A stretch of 64,000 bases of DNA from Hygrocybe punicea. Taxonomy: Eukaryota; Basidiomycota; Agaricomycetes; Agaricales; Hygrophoraceae. The stretch spans positions 6,668,767 through 6,732,766 of the forward strand of contig OY744469.1 of assembly GCA_963556145.1 (NCBI GenBank), read 5' to 3'. The notes beneath the pieces were generated by a model. The model saw only the letters and a program-made list of their open reading frames with translations. It searched no databases and was not told where the DNA came from. This document shows positions 33,138 through 44,600 of this stretch, piece after piece; positions within the stretch are counted from its first letter, which is position 1, and each line of letters opens with the position of its first letter. Both the position numbers and the translations under genes were made by a program.

Positions 33138-34507
33138 ATGGACCACCAACAACGACTTGAAATGCGGCGACGCATTCACTGTATCGTCCTCCTTGTTGTT
33201 AGTATCATCTTGAGTGCTACCGCCGGCATCATAGAAACGATATATTCTCGGCACCGGTATCACACATCTGCCCTCTCCGGTTATGCCTGGGTCCTCGAAC
33301 TGCTCACCGGCCACCCAGAACGCATCCGGTGTGAATTAGGCATGCATAAACATGTCTTCCTCGCCATCATAGATGAGCTTCGTGAACTTGGATACGGAGA
33401 TTCTCGTTCCGTCACCCTGGAAGAGCAACTGGCGATTTTCCTATACATTTCTGTCACTGGATTGTCGATCCGGCATGCAGGTGAACGTTTCCAACATGCA
33501 AACGAGACGATGTCAAGGTGAGTTGCCATTCTGATCATAAAAAAAAAGATCTCAAGCCTTTTGGCAGATATTTCCGCAAAATGCTAAATATATTCTCTTC
33601 TGCACCCCTCTATACACGACATGTTCGTCAACCGAAAGCAGAGGACCATGTTCCTTCCAAGATACGCCAAAACCCCAAGTTTTACCCGTATTTTAAGAAT
33701 GCAGTAGGAGCCTTGGACGGCTCTCACATCCACAGCGCACCACAAGCATCCGAGCGAGCATTCCACCGCAACCGCAAAGGCTTCCTCTCTCAAAACTGTT
33801 TATTTGGTTGTTCCTTCGATTTAAAGTTCATCTATTCGCTCACTGGCTGGGAAGGCGCCACAACGGATGCCCGGTTGTTTGAAGACGCAACAACCCACGA
33901 TCTACATATCCCACCTGGTAAATACTTCTTAGGTGATGGAGGTTTCCCAGCACATCCATCCCTACTCATTCCATATCGCCATGAGCGATATCACCTTGCC
34001 GAATGGGGTCGGTCTCGTCTTCGGTAGTTTATTTTTACTTTTAACTGTATATGATAATAATGTTGCTAAATTAGACCTACAAATAAACGGGAGCTCTTCA
34101 ATCTTCGACATTCATCAGCCCGCAACGTTATCGAGCGGATCTTCGGCGTTCTGAAACGCCATTTCCGCATCCTCCTCATTGCACCTGAGTACAACATGGA
34201 TATTCAAGCTCGAATCCCATCGGCCCTCTGTGTGATCCACAATTGCATCCGTGAACATGATCCTGAAGAAGGACCGCTTGAAAGCAACACTTTCCTCGAT
34301 CGCGCACACTTTGCCGCAGACGCTGGTGTTGGAGGGGCAGATGAACCTGTGGAGACATTACATGACCAGCGCCGCGAAAATATTGCAGACGCTATGTGGG
34401 CAGACTATCAACGCGTGCTCGCAGAGAGGCAATTGGCAGGAGATGAGCCACTATCTACTGAGAGCGAATTCTCATGTGTCTCGGATTCGGGGGAGGAAGA
34501 GGAATAG
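33138..34507 (+). CDS. Harbinger transposase (DDE_4 type)
   Basis: Exons 33138-33517, 33568-34023 and 34075-34507 give 422 residues. The catalytic triad is visible: D177 in GALDGSHIH, D250 in KYFLGDGGFP and E299 in NVIERIFGVLKRHF. The N-terminal part (LGMHKHVFLAIIDEL, LEEQLAIFLYISVTGLSIRH) is the helical HTH-like domain usual in fungal Harbinger proteins. A hydrophobic stretch near residues 13-35 is typical of the fungal group and need not be a membrane anchor. The tail is acidic and Ser/Glu-rich. No stops or frame changes, so it should be functional. It acts with the Myb-like partner encoded in the same element. Confidence 0.93.
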
Positions 34508-34809
34508 TCAACTGCCTATATACAATCGTGTGCATAGTCTTTCTCATTGCCGCTCTATTTTTCTATTTTTCTGCCGTTATGCTTCTTTTTTTCTGCCGCT
34601 ATGCTTCTTTTTTTCTGCCGCTATGTTTCTTTCTTTCTGCTGCTGTTTCTTTGTCTGTTTTTTTTCTTTTCTGCCACTGTTTTTTTTGTTTCTCAAAATT
34701 AATGGAGATGTCTGTCAAACGAATCACATAAACTGAGAAAAAAAAAGTACACGGTGGGAGATACATGACAGGATACACAGTACACGAGACAAGCTATGGG
34801 TATAATGAC
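34508..34809. other. Spacer between the convergent Harbinger genes
   Basis: Pyrimidine-rich sequence repeats TTTTTCTGCCGCTATGCTTC-like units about four times at 34560-34680. It probably holds both 3' ends. No gene is seen. Confidence 0.6.
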
Positions 34810-35992
34810 CTACGGATGTTTGGCAAGGTAGTCCGCAATCCACTGACGCCGGAAGTCCTCATCCTTAATCATGACAAATGTAGTTGCAGCCGACATGTTG
34901 TCCGTAAATAATGAAGCAAGCGCTATTTTTTGTTCCATTGATAGGTCCAGAACTTCTTTGAGCATCTGCAGCGCATGGAGTCGCCGTGCCTCCCGTGGAT
35001 CCTCCATATTGATGTTAATCGACTTTTCAAGAGTCTCCGTGAGGCGATTGATGGACCCTTGCATGCCATGAATGGCCGTTGCAGGGGTCACTCGACTCGA
35101 CTTTGAGCCAGAGGTGTCAGCTTTGCTTCGCTGGGACCTTTTTGATGTTTCCGAGATGAGTGAGACTTGTGAGTTATTAGCCGATAACCCCTCTTGAAGG
35201 GCATCAAGCTTGCGTTTGCTGCTGTTTATTGACGATGGGGGGGTGAGAAGGGGGCCTTCTATATCCTCATCCTCGTCCACCAGATCCACCACACAGGATG
35301 ATCCACCCTCCTTGTCCTTGTGAGTATCAGAAGAAGTTGCGGCAGGCCGGAAGACACGAGAACCTCGTGGTGCATTCATTGGGATGATTGTCTGCATTTT
35401 ATCGTAGTAGATCCACCCTTTGTTGCGGAATGGCCGCATGATAGGCTGTAAAGATGATGAATAAGAAGACTCCAAATGAGCTTTAAGGGAATTAATACCT
35501 TGTTCGTCGTGTAGGTATTCCAAACATCCTGGGCAGCTGCACCGTCTATTCCAGCACCAGCTGCATTGTCCCAGTGAAACCCTGATGTGCCTCGATATGT
35601 TTCAATCGCTTGGTACATCTGCTTCAGCTGCAGAATATGTCAGGAATGTTTCAACTGACGTGTTTGTTACTTACCCCAGACCATTTCGTCTTGATTGTCT
35701 TGGCAGTCTTGACCAGGCCCCGGTTTAGAAGAGGTGCAATATGTTTAGCTGCATTATTGAAGGAGGCGGCCTTGAAGTTCCCCCCATCTCCTGCCTCTGC
35801 CCGGTGCTCAACCAGATAATCAACCAGTGCAGTGGTCTCTGCCTCAGTCCAGACAGTTACTTCCTTTTTCTCCGTTGCAGGGAGGGTAGCCATGAGGATG
35901 GTGGTAAGTTGAGAGAAGAGAGCAGCGATGGCAGCTATGCCAGTCCAGACACGCCGCCTTTGCTGTAATCGATGGCTGGTTGATTCCGCCAT
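34810..35992 (-). CDS. Harbinger-associated Myb/SANT-like DNA-binding protein
   Basis: Exons 35992-35675, 35627-35499 and 35445-34810 give 360 residues. The N-terminal region (about residues 45-150) has the Myb/SANT-like pattern: VTVWTEAETTALVDYLVEH, FNNAAKHIAPLLNRG and AKTIKTKWSGLKQMYQAIE, with regularly spaced Trp. The middle is acidic and disordered; the C-terminus (LEVLDLSMEQKIALASLF-like, then RRQWIADYLAKHP) is helical. In Harbinger systems the Myb-like protein binds the element ends and brings the transposase into the nucleus. The convergent layout inside one element and the intact frame support that role here. An N-terminal hydrophobic stretch precedes the Myb part. Confidence 0.88.
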
Positions 35993-36092
35993 GAAGGTTT
36001 GAATAGTTTGAATCTCCGCCTAACAAAAACCGGCATATTCCTCACTTCCAAGGCGAAGTTGATCTAATTTGGGGTAGCCGAACGAGCTCTAA

Positions 36093-37149
36093 GTAGTTCA
36101 TTGCCAAGGCAACTGCGAGGAACAATTGTTCTCTTTAGGAAACTCGACAAGTATGTTTCCCGTTATCCTGAATTCAACCGATCTCAACTTGTTTTCATAT
36201 TACAGATGAGCTGACTACGCCTTTCCGCTCAATCCTGAATCTGGGATTCAAGGTGGTCTGCATATTAACGCTATCGGGGGCGGACCATCTACGTGGTTCG
36301 TATTTGATACTGGTCCAAAGAATATCTCGGAAACGACGATGAGCTGATCAGCAGATGAGTTTTGTTTGGGGTACACGAGTAGTGCCCTCACTCCACTGGG
36401 GTTTTGGATGTGAATGGGGACGGGACTGGCTGAAATTCTTCCTACCCCATACGGATCAACATAGGGTCGGTTTTGGCATTAAAACCACCGAGTCTTCGTT
36501 TGAAACAACGTCAGGGCTGGTGGCCGACGCTGATGTGGGGTCGAAAGTGACAGAAACCTTGACCCAGTGACCTTTGCACTTCCTCCACCCTCACTTTTTC
36601 AACACCAAAGATGGCCCCCACTCCACAGGCATCGGATTCAATCGTGACACCTCTTCGCATCAAGTAGACCACTGCGGACACGTAATCAATCCCTTCCTCT
36701 TCCATCACGAGATGTGCTCTGGAACAATGATACATCCTCACGCCCAAGTCGACCATTCTCGGTATCACATTGAAACTTGGCGAAAATTTCAATTTCATCA
36801 GTCTCCAGAACAGAACGGCAGTCGCAGGGGTTGTTTGCGATTGGCTTGCACCGGCCGTCAATGTTCGTGAACCCACCTTTGACATCGAGCCATTCGATGC
36901 CTCCCTCTTGGTCGACACAGGTCTGGATTATTGTATCGTGTTCAGGTACCAGAGGGTATCAATCCTCCACTCCAGCGAGGCACGCATCTTGTGGCCAACG
37001 GTCAGGAGATACGTCTCACCTTGAAAAGCTTAACGATAAGTACAGGGGGCCGTGGTGTAAATGTCCTGCCGCGAACACTTATCCCGGGTTATGTACGACG
37101 GTGACGAAGAACATCGCGATGGGCGTGTCCACTGGAGCAAGCATCAGCT
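36093..37149. other. Debris, no reliable gene
   Basis: Short frames on both strands show no consistent family. Two isolated DTG tripeptides in plus frames (about 36310 and 36910) are too weakly supported to call an aspartic protease. Some of the right part may be decayed 3' sequence of the lipid-transfer pseudogene. Confidence 0.4.
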
Positions 37150-38255
37150 TGACTTAAACCACACTCCGAGATTTGTAGTAGCTGTTGCTGCAAACGTAAT
37201 CCATACCTCGCCTTTGGTTCTGCAGGTACTCCTCCAAAGCAGCGTCGCCGTCCTTCGAAAGTACCTTGAGCATAGATTTACTGAAAATGGTGCGTTGTTC
37301 CCACTGAGACCTCAGAGTCGTCTGATGATCTTGAGGCCATGTGTCCCATAATAGATGCGGCCTAGCAAGGTGTGAATTGGTACGACGTCGGGTCGAGAAT
37401 CCAATGTCAACAATAAATGAGCCAAGTCAGCAGGCCGAAAGACAGCGCGCAGCGGGGTAAGCGTTGGACTGTTTACTGGATGGTCATGCACCAACGACAA
37501 GTACCAGTCCCACCGTGACATCTCGATATTTGAGCGCACGAATATGAACCATGGAGTAGAGAGCTGCAGGGCTTCCTCTCTCGCAGCCATATGCATTTCC
37601 GTCAACTTTTCTCGCACTGTCTCACGCACTTTCTCCCGCCTCTTGGTGTTCCCCGCATATTCCTCCAGTTGTTCTAGGCTGTCGTCCTCTAACTTCATCT
37701 TGCGTGTGATGCTCGACATTGGATTGTCTACCGGTGGAATCCCCCGTTTGAGACATATGGCGATCCGTTTCGCAATAACTCCCCATCGAGGAGGCCGTCG
37801 GGATAAATAACGACGTTGTGTCCTGATACCTCTACGGCAGCCTTGCACACCTCGTCCTCGTATAAATACAGCACTGTGCCCTTGAAAACGACATACCACC
37901 TATCCTTCGGACAGGATCACTTGGGATCTTTAGATGGCGCATCCAGAAAGGGCCTCATGAGCATGACGTATGACCCGTCTGAATTCACCTCCTCGTACGT
38001 ACTCCACGTAGTCAACCAGCCCTTGCGAATCTTCCGGATATCATGGACCGGTAACGAGGAATCCTCGACTTCAGGTGTTTTCTCCTCGTGGGTTGGGTCC
38101 TTGTCATGAATATTGACCTTTGACCTAACCTCCCTTCCAGAACTATCGTTGTCGACAGAGACAGACGTGTATGGTAAAGCAAATAGCGCAGATGACAAGT
38201 GAATGAATATGTATCCGCCAAGAATGTAAGCATAGACAAGTACTCGGAGTGTCAT
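37150..38255 (-). pseudogene. PH/SMP-LTD lipid-transfer protein (Nvj2/TEX2-like), decayed
   Basis: Starting at the ATG at 38255, the N-terminus MTLRVLVYAYILGGYIFIHL is a membrane anchor. A linker leads to a PH-like block: [43 protein letters not shown]. Then comes STPWFIFVRSNIEMSRWDWY and FRPADLAHLLLTLDSRPDVV, followed by decayed SMP-LTD pieces MLKVLSKDGDAALEEYLQ and EVWITFAATATTNLGVWFKS. In yeast Nvj2 this architecture moves lipids at ER contact sites. Disabling lesions: a TGA at 37917 where a CGA codon would fit, a frame change after DGELL (about 37775), and several breaks plus lost sequence in the SMP part. It cannot make a full protein. Confidence 0.7.
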
Positions 38256-38547
38256 GCCTTGCAATCTGTGGGCAATAGTCTTCGGAAAATTTGGTTAGAA
38301 CTATGGTTGGGGGCAATATCACGGAGACCACTCAGTCTCTTGGGCAGCACTTCGGATGACTTCCAAGGTGTCACCAGTGCAGTGGGTTCTTCGGTTTCGT
38401 TGTTTTGCGTTTCGGTGCCATGTAACGAGTGGGTGCATGTGACCGTGTCTCTAAGTCAAGGATGCGGTCGGGGGAATCTTCTGTTGTAGATAATATGAAG
38501 ATATCGACTACATGTCTTCCGAGTCAGGCGCAACTTTGCAGCCACTG
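38256..38547. other. Short intergenic, no gene seen
   Basis: This interval contains the promoter side of the lipid-transfer pseudogene and the 3' end of the membrane-protein gene. No feature is recognised. Confidence 0.4.
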
Positions 38548-39722
38548 TCAACTCTCTGGTACTTCCACAGCTTCCCCAGGTCCAGCTAGAGGCCACGATT
38601 CTGCCATGGTCTCGTTTTTCGGAAATTTCAGCTCCTGTCGAGCTCTCACAAAATTATCGTAGCGTTTAACAAGGAACATGAGTAGGCTCCATATGGTGCT
38701 CAAGAGTGGCGGTATGGCTGCTATGAGTACGGAGGCGAATTGGATTGGCGTTCTTGGAGAGTCAAAGCAAGACGGATCACCGTGTTGTCCTGCGCAGATA
38801 TATTCCAAAGCAAGGGGCGTAGAAGTCACGTCGTTGAGTATGAGTTGACGAAATGACTCATCTTGAGAGTCGGGAAGTATGAAAAATAATACTAAAAACT
38901 TAAGATAACGCACCTATGATTTGAAGGCAAGTCAACGCTTGGAGATCGGAGGGGATAGAGCTCCCATTCAAGAGGTGGACATCAAGTCCGCTGAAGAGAG
39001 GACTTAGTTAATGTCAAAATCATACGAGAGAAAGGCCGTCACACACTTTTTCAGCACGCCTGAAAACGGAAAAGTGAGAGTTTGTGACGAGAAGGCTCCG
39101 AGGAAGGGGGCCGTGACATTCGCTGCGACGCTTGATAAGCTCATGTTGCCAAAGAGGTAGTAACCGTAGGCCGTTAGGATATCGGAAAAAAGTGTGATCT
39201 GCGCATGATCGCTCGGTAACGATAAAGACCATTGGGTGTATTCCAAACCGAGGCCGAATGCAGTGGGACCAGCAGTACAAGATAGGTTGGCCAAGTTTAC
39301 AGTTGTCAACTGGATCACATCGTATAAACCGAACGTGGCTGTAATCTATATTGTATGGAGCGGACAGCGTTGAGAGGTAAAGAGTGATCGAAAGGAGAAT
39401 ATGTTTACGTTGCAATTGATGGGTTGGCCTGTGTAGGATAACCCATTCTTCGTTGATCCAATGTTCTGGACATAGTACGTAAAATCACCGCCTGCTTCCA
39501 CGATGTCACCGCTTTTGAGGACAGCAGGTTGACAAGAAGCAGGAGAATATACTGGACGGGGAACAGAGGGACATATGGTCAAGTTGCGAGAGGTAACAGT
39601 GTAGAAAGTGATGAGACCAGAAAGCGAAAGGAACTGGTGAATCAGATTATGAGCATGACAATGAGTTACGGGAAATTTGGAAAAGCTTTGCCATGACAAT
39701 GTACGCCGTAGGTGAAACCCAT
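38548..39722 (-). CDS. Predicted glycosylated membrane-anchored protein
   Basis: Exons 39722-39705, 39633-39409, 39345-39047, 38990-38914 and 38861-38548 join in frame to give 310 residues. The N-terminus MGFTYGFLSLSGLITFYTVT is a signal-like hydrophobic segment. The middle carries several N-glycosylation sites (NLS, NMS, NVT, NGS) and Cys residues. A single C-terminal membrane helix (FASVLIAAIPPLLSTIWSLL) precedes a 40-residue cytoplasmic tail. No known domain is visible. Only the first join (18-nt exon, GTACAT donor) is tentative. Starts of this gene and the Cys-rich gene are 173 bp apart and divergent, so they may share control. A surface role is inference. Confidence 0.65.
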
Positions 39723-39895
39723 TTCGAAGTGACCTCGCGTCCGATGGGGACTGACAGACGAAGATTGGGTTTGGAGAAAGGCATCGGGCTGGAGACCTAA
39801 TGGAACAGTCTGTCAGAGCCACAGATATCCGGGGTCCCTGGTCGGGCGTCAACGCGTCAGGAACCAACGATGATTCGCGTCTTTCTTTGGTACCA

Positions 39896-40849
39896 ATGTT
39901 GCTGGTCGCCCTTAGCGCATTGACCTCCATATCTGGCTTTGTCTCCTGTGCTTTTGCAGCTAGTTGTGACGCTGCCTGCTCTAGTTGGAATATTGATTTA
40001 GAGCAATGTCCTGGTTTGGGAAAAGGTTGCGTTTGTGCACTTCCTAACATAACAGCTGACTTTACTCAGTGAGTGTGTTGGGTAGCACTGGTCAGGGAAC
40101 AGCTAACACGCCTTTCAGATGTGCTTCTTGTGATCCCACACTTGCGTCTGACTTTGGAGGAGGGACAACTGCTCAAGTTGTCGCGAGTGCGTCGATCTAA
40201 TGCTAGGCATACCCATCTGATTCAAGCCCAGAATAACAACGGCAGATTTTACTGAAACTTGTAGTTGTGCCTCAGTCTGCGGTGCCGCCCCCACGATTTG
40301 CCGTTTGGGCGACTTAGGATGTGAATGCACCCAGACTTTTTTTGATATATATTACTCGTTAGTACGCTCACATTGCCCGTCTACTTTTTGACAATCTTGT
40401 TGCTGTTGTCATTTAGATGTGCCTATTGTTCCATCGCCAGTGGCCTTAACAACATCAGTGCTCCTATCCTTGAGGCCCTATCGAGTCAGTCTAATCTGTC
40501 CAGATTCAGCATAAAATAGTTCTTTGTTAACGACGCTTGATCAGGCGAGTTGTCTCTATGCAACAGTCATGGGTACTCCGTCCACTCCGACACTGCCTTT
40601 GTCTCTTCCATCCTCTTTCCCAATGGAAGCGTCAATACCCAATTTGCCACTCCAACCCTCAGTGAACCATATGGCACACTTTCCTTCCCAACATCAACAT
40701 TTTCTCCGACTACTCCTACTCGTACTCCCACAGCCACGGCCTCCAAGATCACGGGTGCGGGCGTCAGGACAACTTATCTTACTGCCTCCCTCAATGTCAT
40801 GATGTTTGGAAGCGTTACGGCTTTAGTTTTGGCCAAGTCCTATTGCTGA
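39896..40849 (+). CDS. Secreted Cys-rich protein with two CFEM-like modules, GPI type
   Basis: Exons 39896-40068, 40119-40186, 40246-40357, 40417-40484 and 40545-40849 give 241 residues. A signal peptide (MLLVALSALTSISGFVSCAF) is followed by two seven-Cys modules: C-X3-C-X9-C-X6-C-X-C-X11-C-X2-C and C-X3-C-X6-C-X6-C-X-C-X10-C-X2-C. The spacing approaches the CFEM pattern; the Asp that ligates haem in CFEM proteins is at the right place only in module two (RLGDLGCEC). A Ser/Thr/Pro-rich stalk and a hydrophobic C-terminus (SLNVMMFGSVTALVLAKS) suggest a GPI anchor. CFEM proteins act in haem/iron capture or adhesion. Either could apply; other Cys-rich wall proteins cannot be excluded. Confidence 0.72.
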
Positions 40850-41753
40850 GAACCTCACGGTAGACTGAATGAGTTCGAGTTCGGAGTACGCGAAACCCAT
40901 AAAAATAAATATATCTAAATGCACCCATGACGGACGGCGGGATACTTCTCGTGGCAAGATCTAATCATCATTTCATATGTGCCTTGTCTGAGCATCGCAA
41001 AGAATATTCCTACAGGAAAGTTATTGAGGCGATGCCGAAAATTGTGGGCGAAAATCACGATCCCAGGTCTGGTACGGTTTCGGTGTCGGAGAGACCTCAG
41101 TCGACGCCAGCGGATCCAATATTAATGTTCTGCATGACATTGGACTCTATAATCCGTATGAATCGTTCGAATCTGACTCGGAGGAGGTCGAAGTATTCGA
41201 CTCAGACATAGCCTCGTCCCAGTCGTGATCAGATTCCGTGCTGCTTTCTGAGCCCTCTGTTTAGTCGTTTCGAACACTGCAGACACCTAAACCAAGGTTC
41301 TGTGGAAAGCTATAAAACAAGAAAATGGTCCTAACTTTGGAGTGGTGCGACTCACCATCTCGATAACATGGCTGTCATCCTCTTCAATTGCCTCGATATC
41401 GACACTTCTGAGTTGGCTTCAACTTGTTGGGCGAGGATCGCATTAGATGCTTCGAGTTGCGGCGGAAAGGCTTGTATATGAGAAACGGGGGAATGACATG
41501 AAATGGATGATCAACGAAGGATAGGGAACTGTACACACGCTCTGCGGGAGGTTCAACTGCCTAAGTCCTCCTTTCGCCAAAGTCTGGATCCCCTCGTTTC
41601 TCGTAGGTTTCGATTTGTTCAATTTCTCGAGGGTAGTTTCTTCACAGCTACACAATGAACAATTTACGTCAAGCGGGAAAAAGCATAAGACATACGAATG
41701 CGAACGTCCCCATCCTCAGGTTCCAAAACTTGATTTTCTCTGCTTAAGGTACA
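40850..41753. other. Intergenic, no gene seen
   Basis: Only short frames without recognisable motifs occur on either strand. Confidence 0.4.
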
Positions 41754-42480
41754 GTGACTGAAAAAGTGAAACATGCAATGTTCCCACCTCCTCCGGCTGA
41801 TTCTCTTCAGGTCGGTCATGTCGAAGCTGCACTCGCTAAACCAAACATCAAGATTCCAATCGAGGATCTCCTCAAGGTCATACATGACGAGGACGAAGCT
41901 AGGCGTGTCAAATTAGCCGCTGAAGCGGCCCAACGTCGCGCCGCGCTGTCTAAACGTAAGTCGGCTCCCGACTTTTTTGCCCGCTCTGACGACGAACTTG
42001 TCCAATGCTTCCAGTTGCTCTCCAATCAACCGAGGCCACTACCGGACTCTATATCACCACCGAAGCCAAGTTCGTCCCCAATCCTACCAAGCCCGCCAAT
42101 GTCGATCCGTTGGCGAAGGAACGTCGTCATCGTCTCCTTGAACTCACCAAAGAGGCCTTCCCCGACGGCAAGGTTCCAGATCCGTTCACATACACATGGC
42201 TCGGTTTGTCCGAGGATGTTGCCGCCAATAAGCTCCCTTCATCTTCGCCTCACTTGTCGTCGTCACAAACGCCACAGACAAGTCTGAAAATCCGCCTCAA
42301 TCCGTTTTTGAGAACGACTGGTGCCTCCGGGACACTGGTTCGCAGACCTCCTTCATTGTCACCAGCAAACTCGATCCCGCTGTGAGGGACAATCAAGCCG
42401 AAGGCAATGCCATCATGGATATCAAGTACGACCATTCTATCATTCGCAACTTGCGGCTGTGTTTGCTCATGACATACATC
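41754..42480 (+). pseudogene. Retropepsin-like protein remnant
   Basis: Three plus-strand frames carry one after another a Lys/Glu/Ala-rich helix (VIHDEDEARRVKLAAEAAQR), KPANVDPLAKERRHRLLELT, and finally WCLRDTGSQTSFIVTSKLDP. The last has the DTGS signature and following pattern of single-domain aspartic proteases of retroelement type. At least two single-base frame changes (about 42000 and 42238) break it. No reverse transcriptase is nearby. Confidence 0.45.
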
Positions 42481-43141
42481 AGCTTCCCGAACGTGAACTG
42501 AACCATAGGTTTGGTCATTCACATCCGCCCTCATGATGTCTGATGCCGCTTCGTTGGTCTGTACACCGCAAAACACGTATTTCGCTTGCCATTCCATACA
42601 CCTACTTCCAGTATCGCAGTACTTGCTATTATCCCCGCTATCTTCAGGTAGTTGGTCTTATCAGGGCGGGGACTCGAAACAACTCCAATGTGAGCCATCA
42701 CGCAAATTCGGCCTAAATTATCCCTCCGGCTCGCACTCGGCGCACATCATGCTAACCGTCACTTGCAGAGTACAGCTAAATACGCGTGCTATTCCTAGGA
42801 TCTTCCCCCGTATACACCTAATACTGCTATTTGTACCACATGTCCACTTACATCTATTGCAGGGCTACAACCTAGGCGCTGGAGCGCTTCATCTATGATA
42901 CTATGAATACTCGGTGAACAACAGCGAAGGTTCTCCTGTGGTGCCACAACTCTTGCTATGGGATCATACTGGTCCGGCGGCATTGCACCCTCGTGCTCTG
43001 GACGATGTCCAGATTACTACACCGTTTTACGATCCAGCCCAGAACGGGGATGGGAATGGGGCAATCTGCGTGACAGGCATCAAGTTATTATGTCACGGTG
43101 ATTGTTGTGCATCCACAACAACACTACCATTTCCAGTGGCC

Positions 43142-43786
43142 TGGGGTTGGGCAATCTCTATAAGGTGTGACATGTGTCACGGAGACCGTCACGTGTGACT
43201 CCCTGCACAAACACTGACCCAGTCCCTTTACGAGTTCACAACTCACTTTAGTGACAAGCCTTGAGTGTAAAAAATGTTCATAATGAATGTATAAATGTTT
43301 CTATCTCCAAAGTTTTTATGGTAATAATTTTAGGCAAACACTATTCCACGATTTGTCAATTCTTACAGCCAAATCCAGCCTAGAACCTTAAACATCTATA
43401 GACTCACTCCAATCAGGTCTTCAAGCTTAGCTTTGGCTGAGTGGTATGTTCCATTTATATATTAAAAGATTTTGTTCAGGCCAGAATTTTAGTAAATGTC
43501 TTTGAAGTTCTAAAATATGTCAATCTCCCAAATTCCCTGCCAAAATTGGCTTAAAAATGGAAGTCTATGGGTTCATCAAATATACATCTTACAGCTTAGC
43601 TCTAGTGACGCAATTTCATCTCCTTCATGATTAGAACATTTTGTTCAAGACCGATTTTTAATAACTTGCTCCGTTGTTGAGATATCAAGACAGCTACAGA
43701 TAGTAGTGGGTCACTAATTGTCACGATTTCTGTCACATAGCGTTATGTCATGCTGCCACGAGCCTGTGTGACATTGCCCAACCCCA
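43142..43786. mobile_element. 645-bp inverted-repeat insertion
   Basis: TGGGGTTGGGCAAT at the left reappears inverted at the right (ATTGYCCAACCCCA-like). Weaker similarity continues inward (GTGTGACATG versus GCATGACATAACG). The interior is AT-richer than the flanks. No convincing target duplication is seen. The flanks on both sides share a CCA/ACC-rich texture, as if one sequence had been split. Confidence 0.5.
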
Positions 43787-44600
43787 TGTGGAAATATACT
43801 GCACCACCACCACCACTATTCCGTCGACTACCGTAACCCTCTGTGCGACCACGGTGATCGTGACCACTACTGTGTACAATTTTTTTCCTTTTGGATAACG
43901 TTACCGAAAACTGACCAACCATGCTGTGGCTTCAGCTCGAGCTCCAGCAGCGCGTCTCTACGAGCTTGAGGCGCAAGTGCGCCCTCCTAGTTACTTATCC
44001 AATGGTTTGAAGTAACTGGCGTTGTAAAGATGGGCTTTGTATGTGAAAATCAGCTCCCTTGGGTAGACTGTTCGTTTTCTTTCATAGCTATGCGCCGTCT
44101 TCACAATATCTCTCTTCGAAGCTCAGATGGCCTATCAGTAATACTTCATCTAGATTCCCGTTTACAATTGTCTAGCTCGATTCTTCGAATAACAAGATCT
44201 CGGCTCGTTAGCGACAAGAAAGGAGAAACCCCCAAGCCCTGTTGGAAAAGCCCCTCATCCCAAATAGCATGCAGTCAAGGCCGGTGACACCAAGTCAGCA
44301 GAGGGGAAGACAACAAGCGAAAGACCCACTATCTGGAACTGACATTCTTCGTCTATCCACACCCCCTGGGCCCAGAAGCCAAGGCTGTTAGCAGATGCAT
44401 GGCGGCGTTACAAGATCTAAGATGGGTTGTCAAGAAGTCTGCAGCGTTGGCGGAATGGACGCGGTTCGATTCAACCGACATGTCAGATGGCTACTTCCTA
44501 TTCGAGAATGTGTCCAACAACTGAAACGGAATTGATGTCGACAAGCATGTTTTGATTCTCGCCTCGACTTGGTGTCATAGGTCATTCGTCTCGTTGTAGA
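43787..44600. other. No gene recognised
   Basis: ACC-rich sequence, then unremarkable sequence. The N-terminal HD part expected for the following SAMHD1 remnant was looked for here and not found. Confidence 0.4.

Larger units (their letters stand above)
32997..36089. mobile_element. PIF/Harbinger DNA transposon, complete and recent
   Basis: Two 85-bp inverted repeats are identical; both read inward GAGCTCGTTCGGCTACCCCA. The TAA target duplication is present on both sides (32994-32996 and 36090-36092), as expected for the superfamily. The element carries its transposase (plus) and its Myb/SANT-like partner (minus), convergent, with a 302-bp gap between their stops. Perfect repeats and intact genes mean recent insertion and a possibly autonomous copy. 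It landed 296 bp upstream of the oxidase gene start. Confidence 0.95.

Noticed and set aside
36300..36920. Two DTG tripeptides about 600 bp apart in plus frames, suggesting a pepsin-like protease.
   Set aside because: Surrounding residues do not match the pepsin flap or second-lobe patterns, frames are broken, and no exon model links them.
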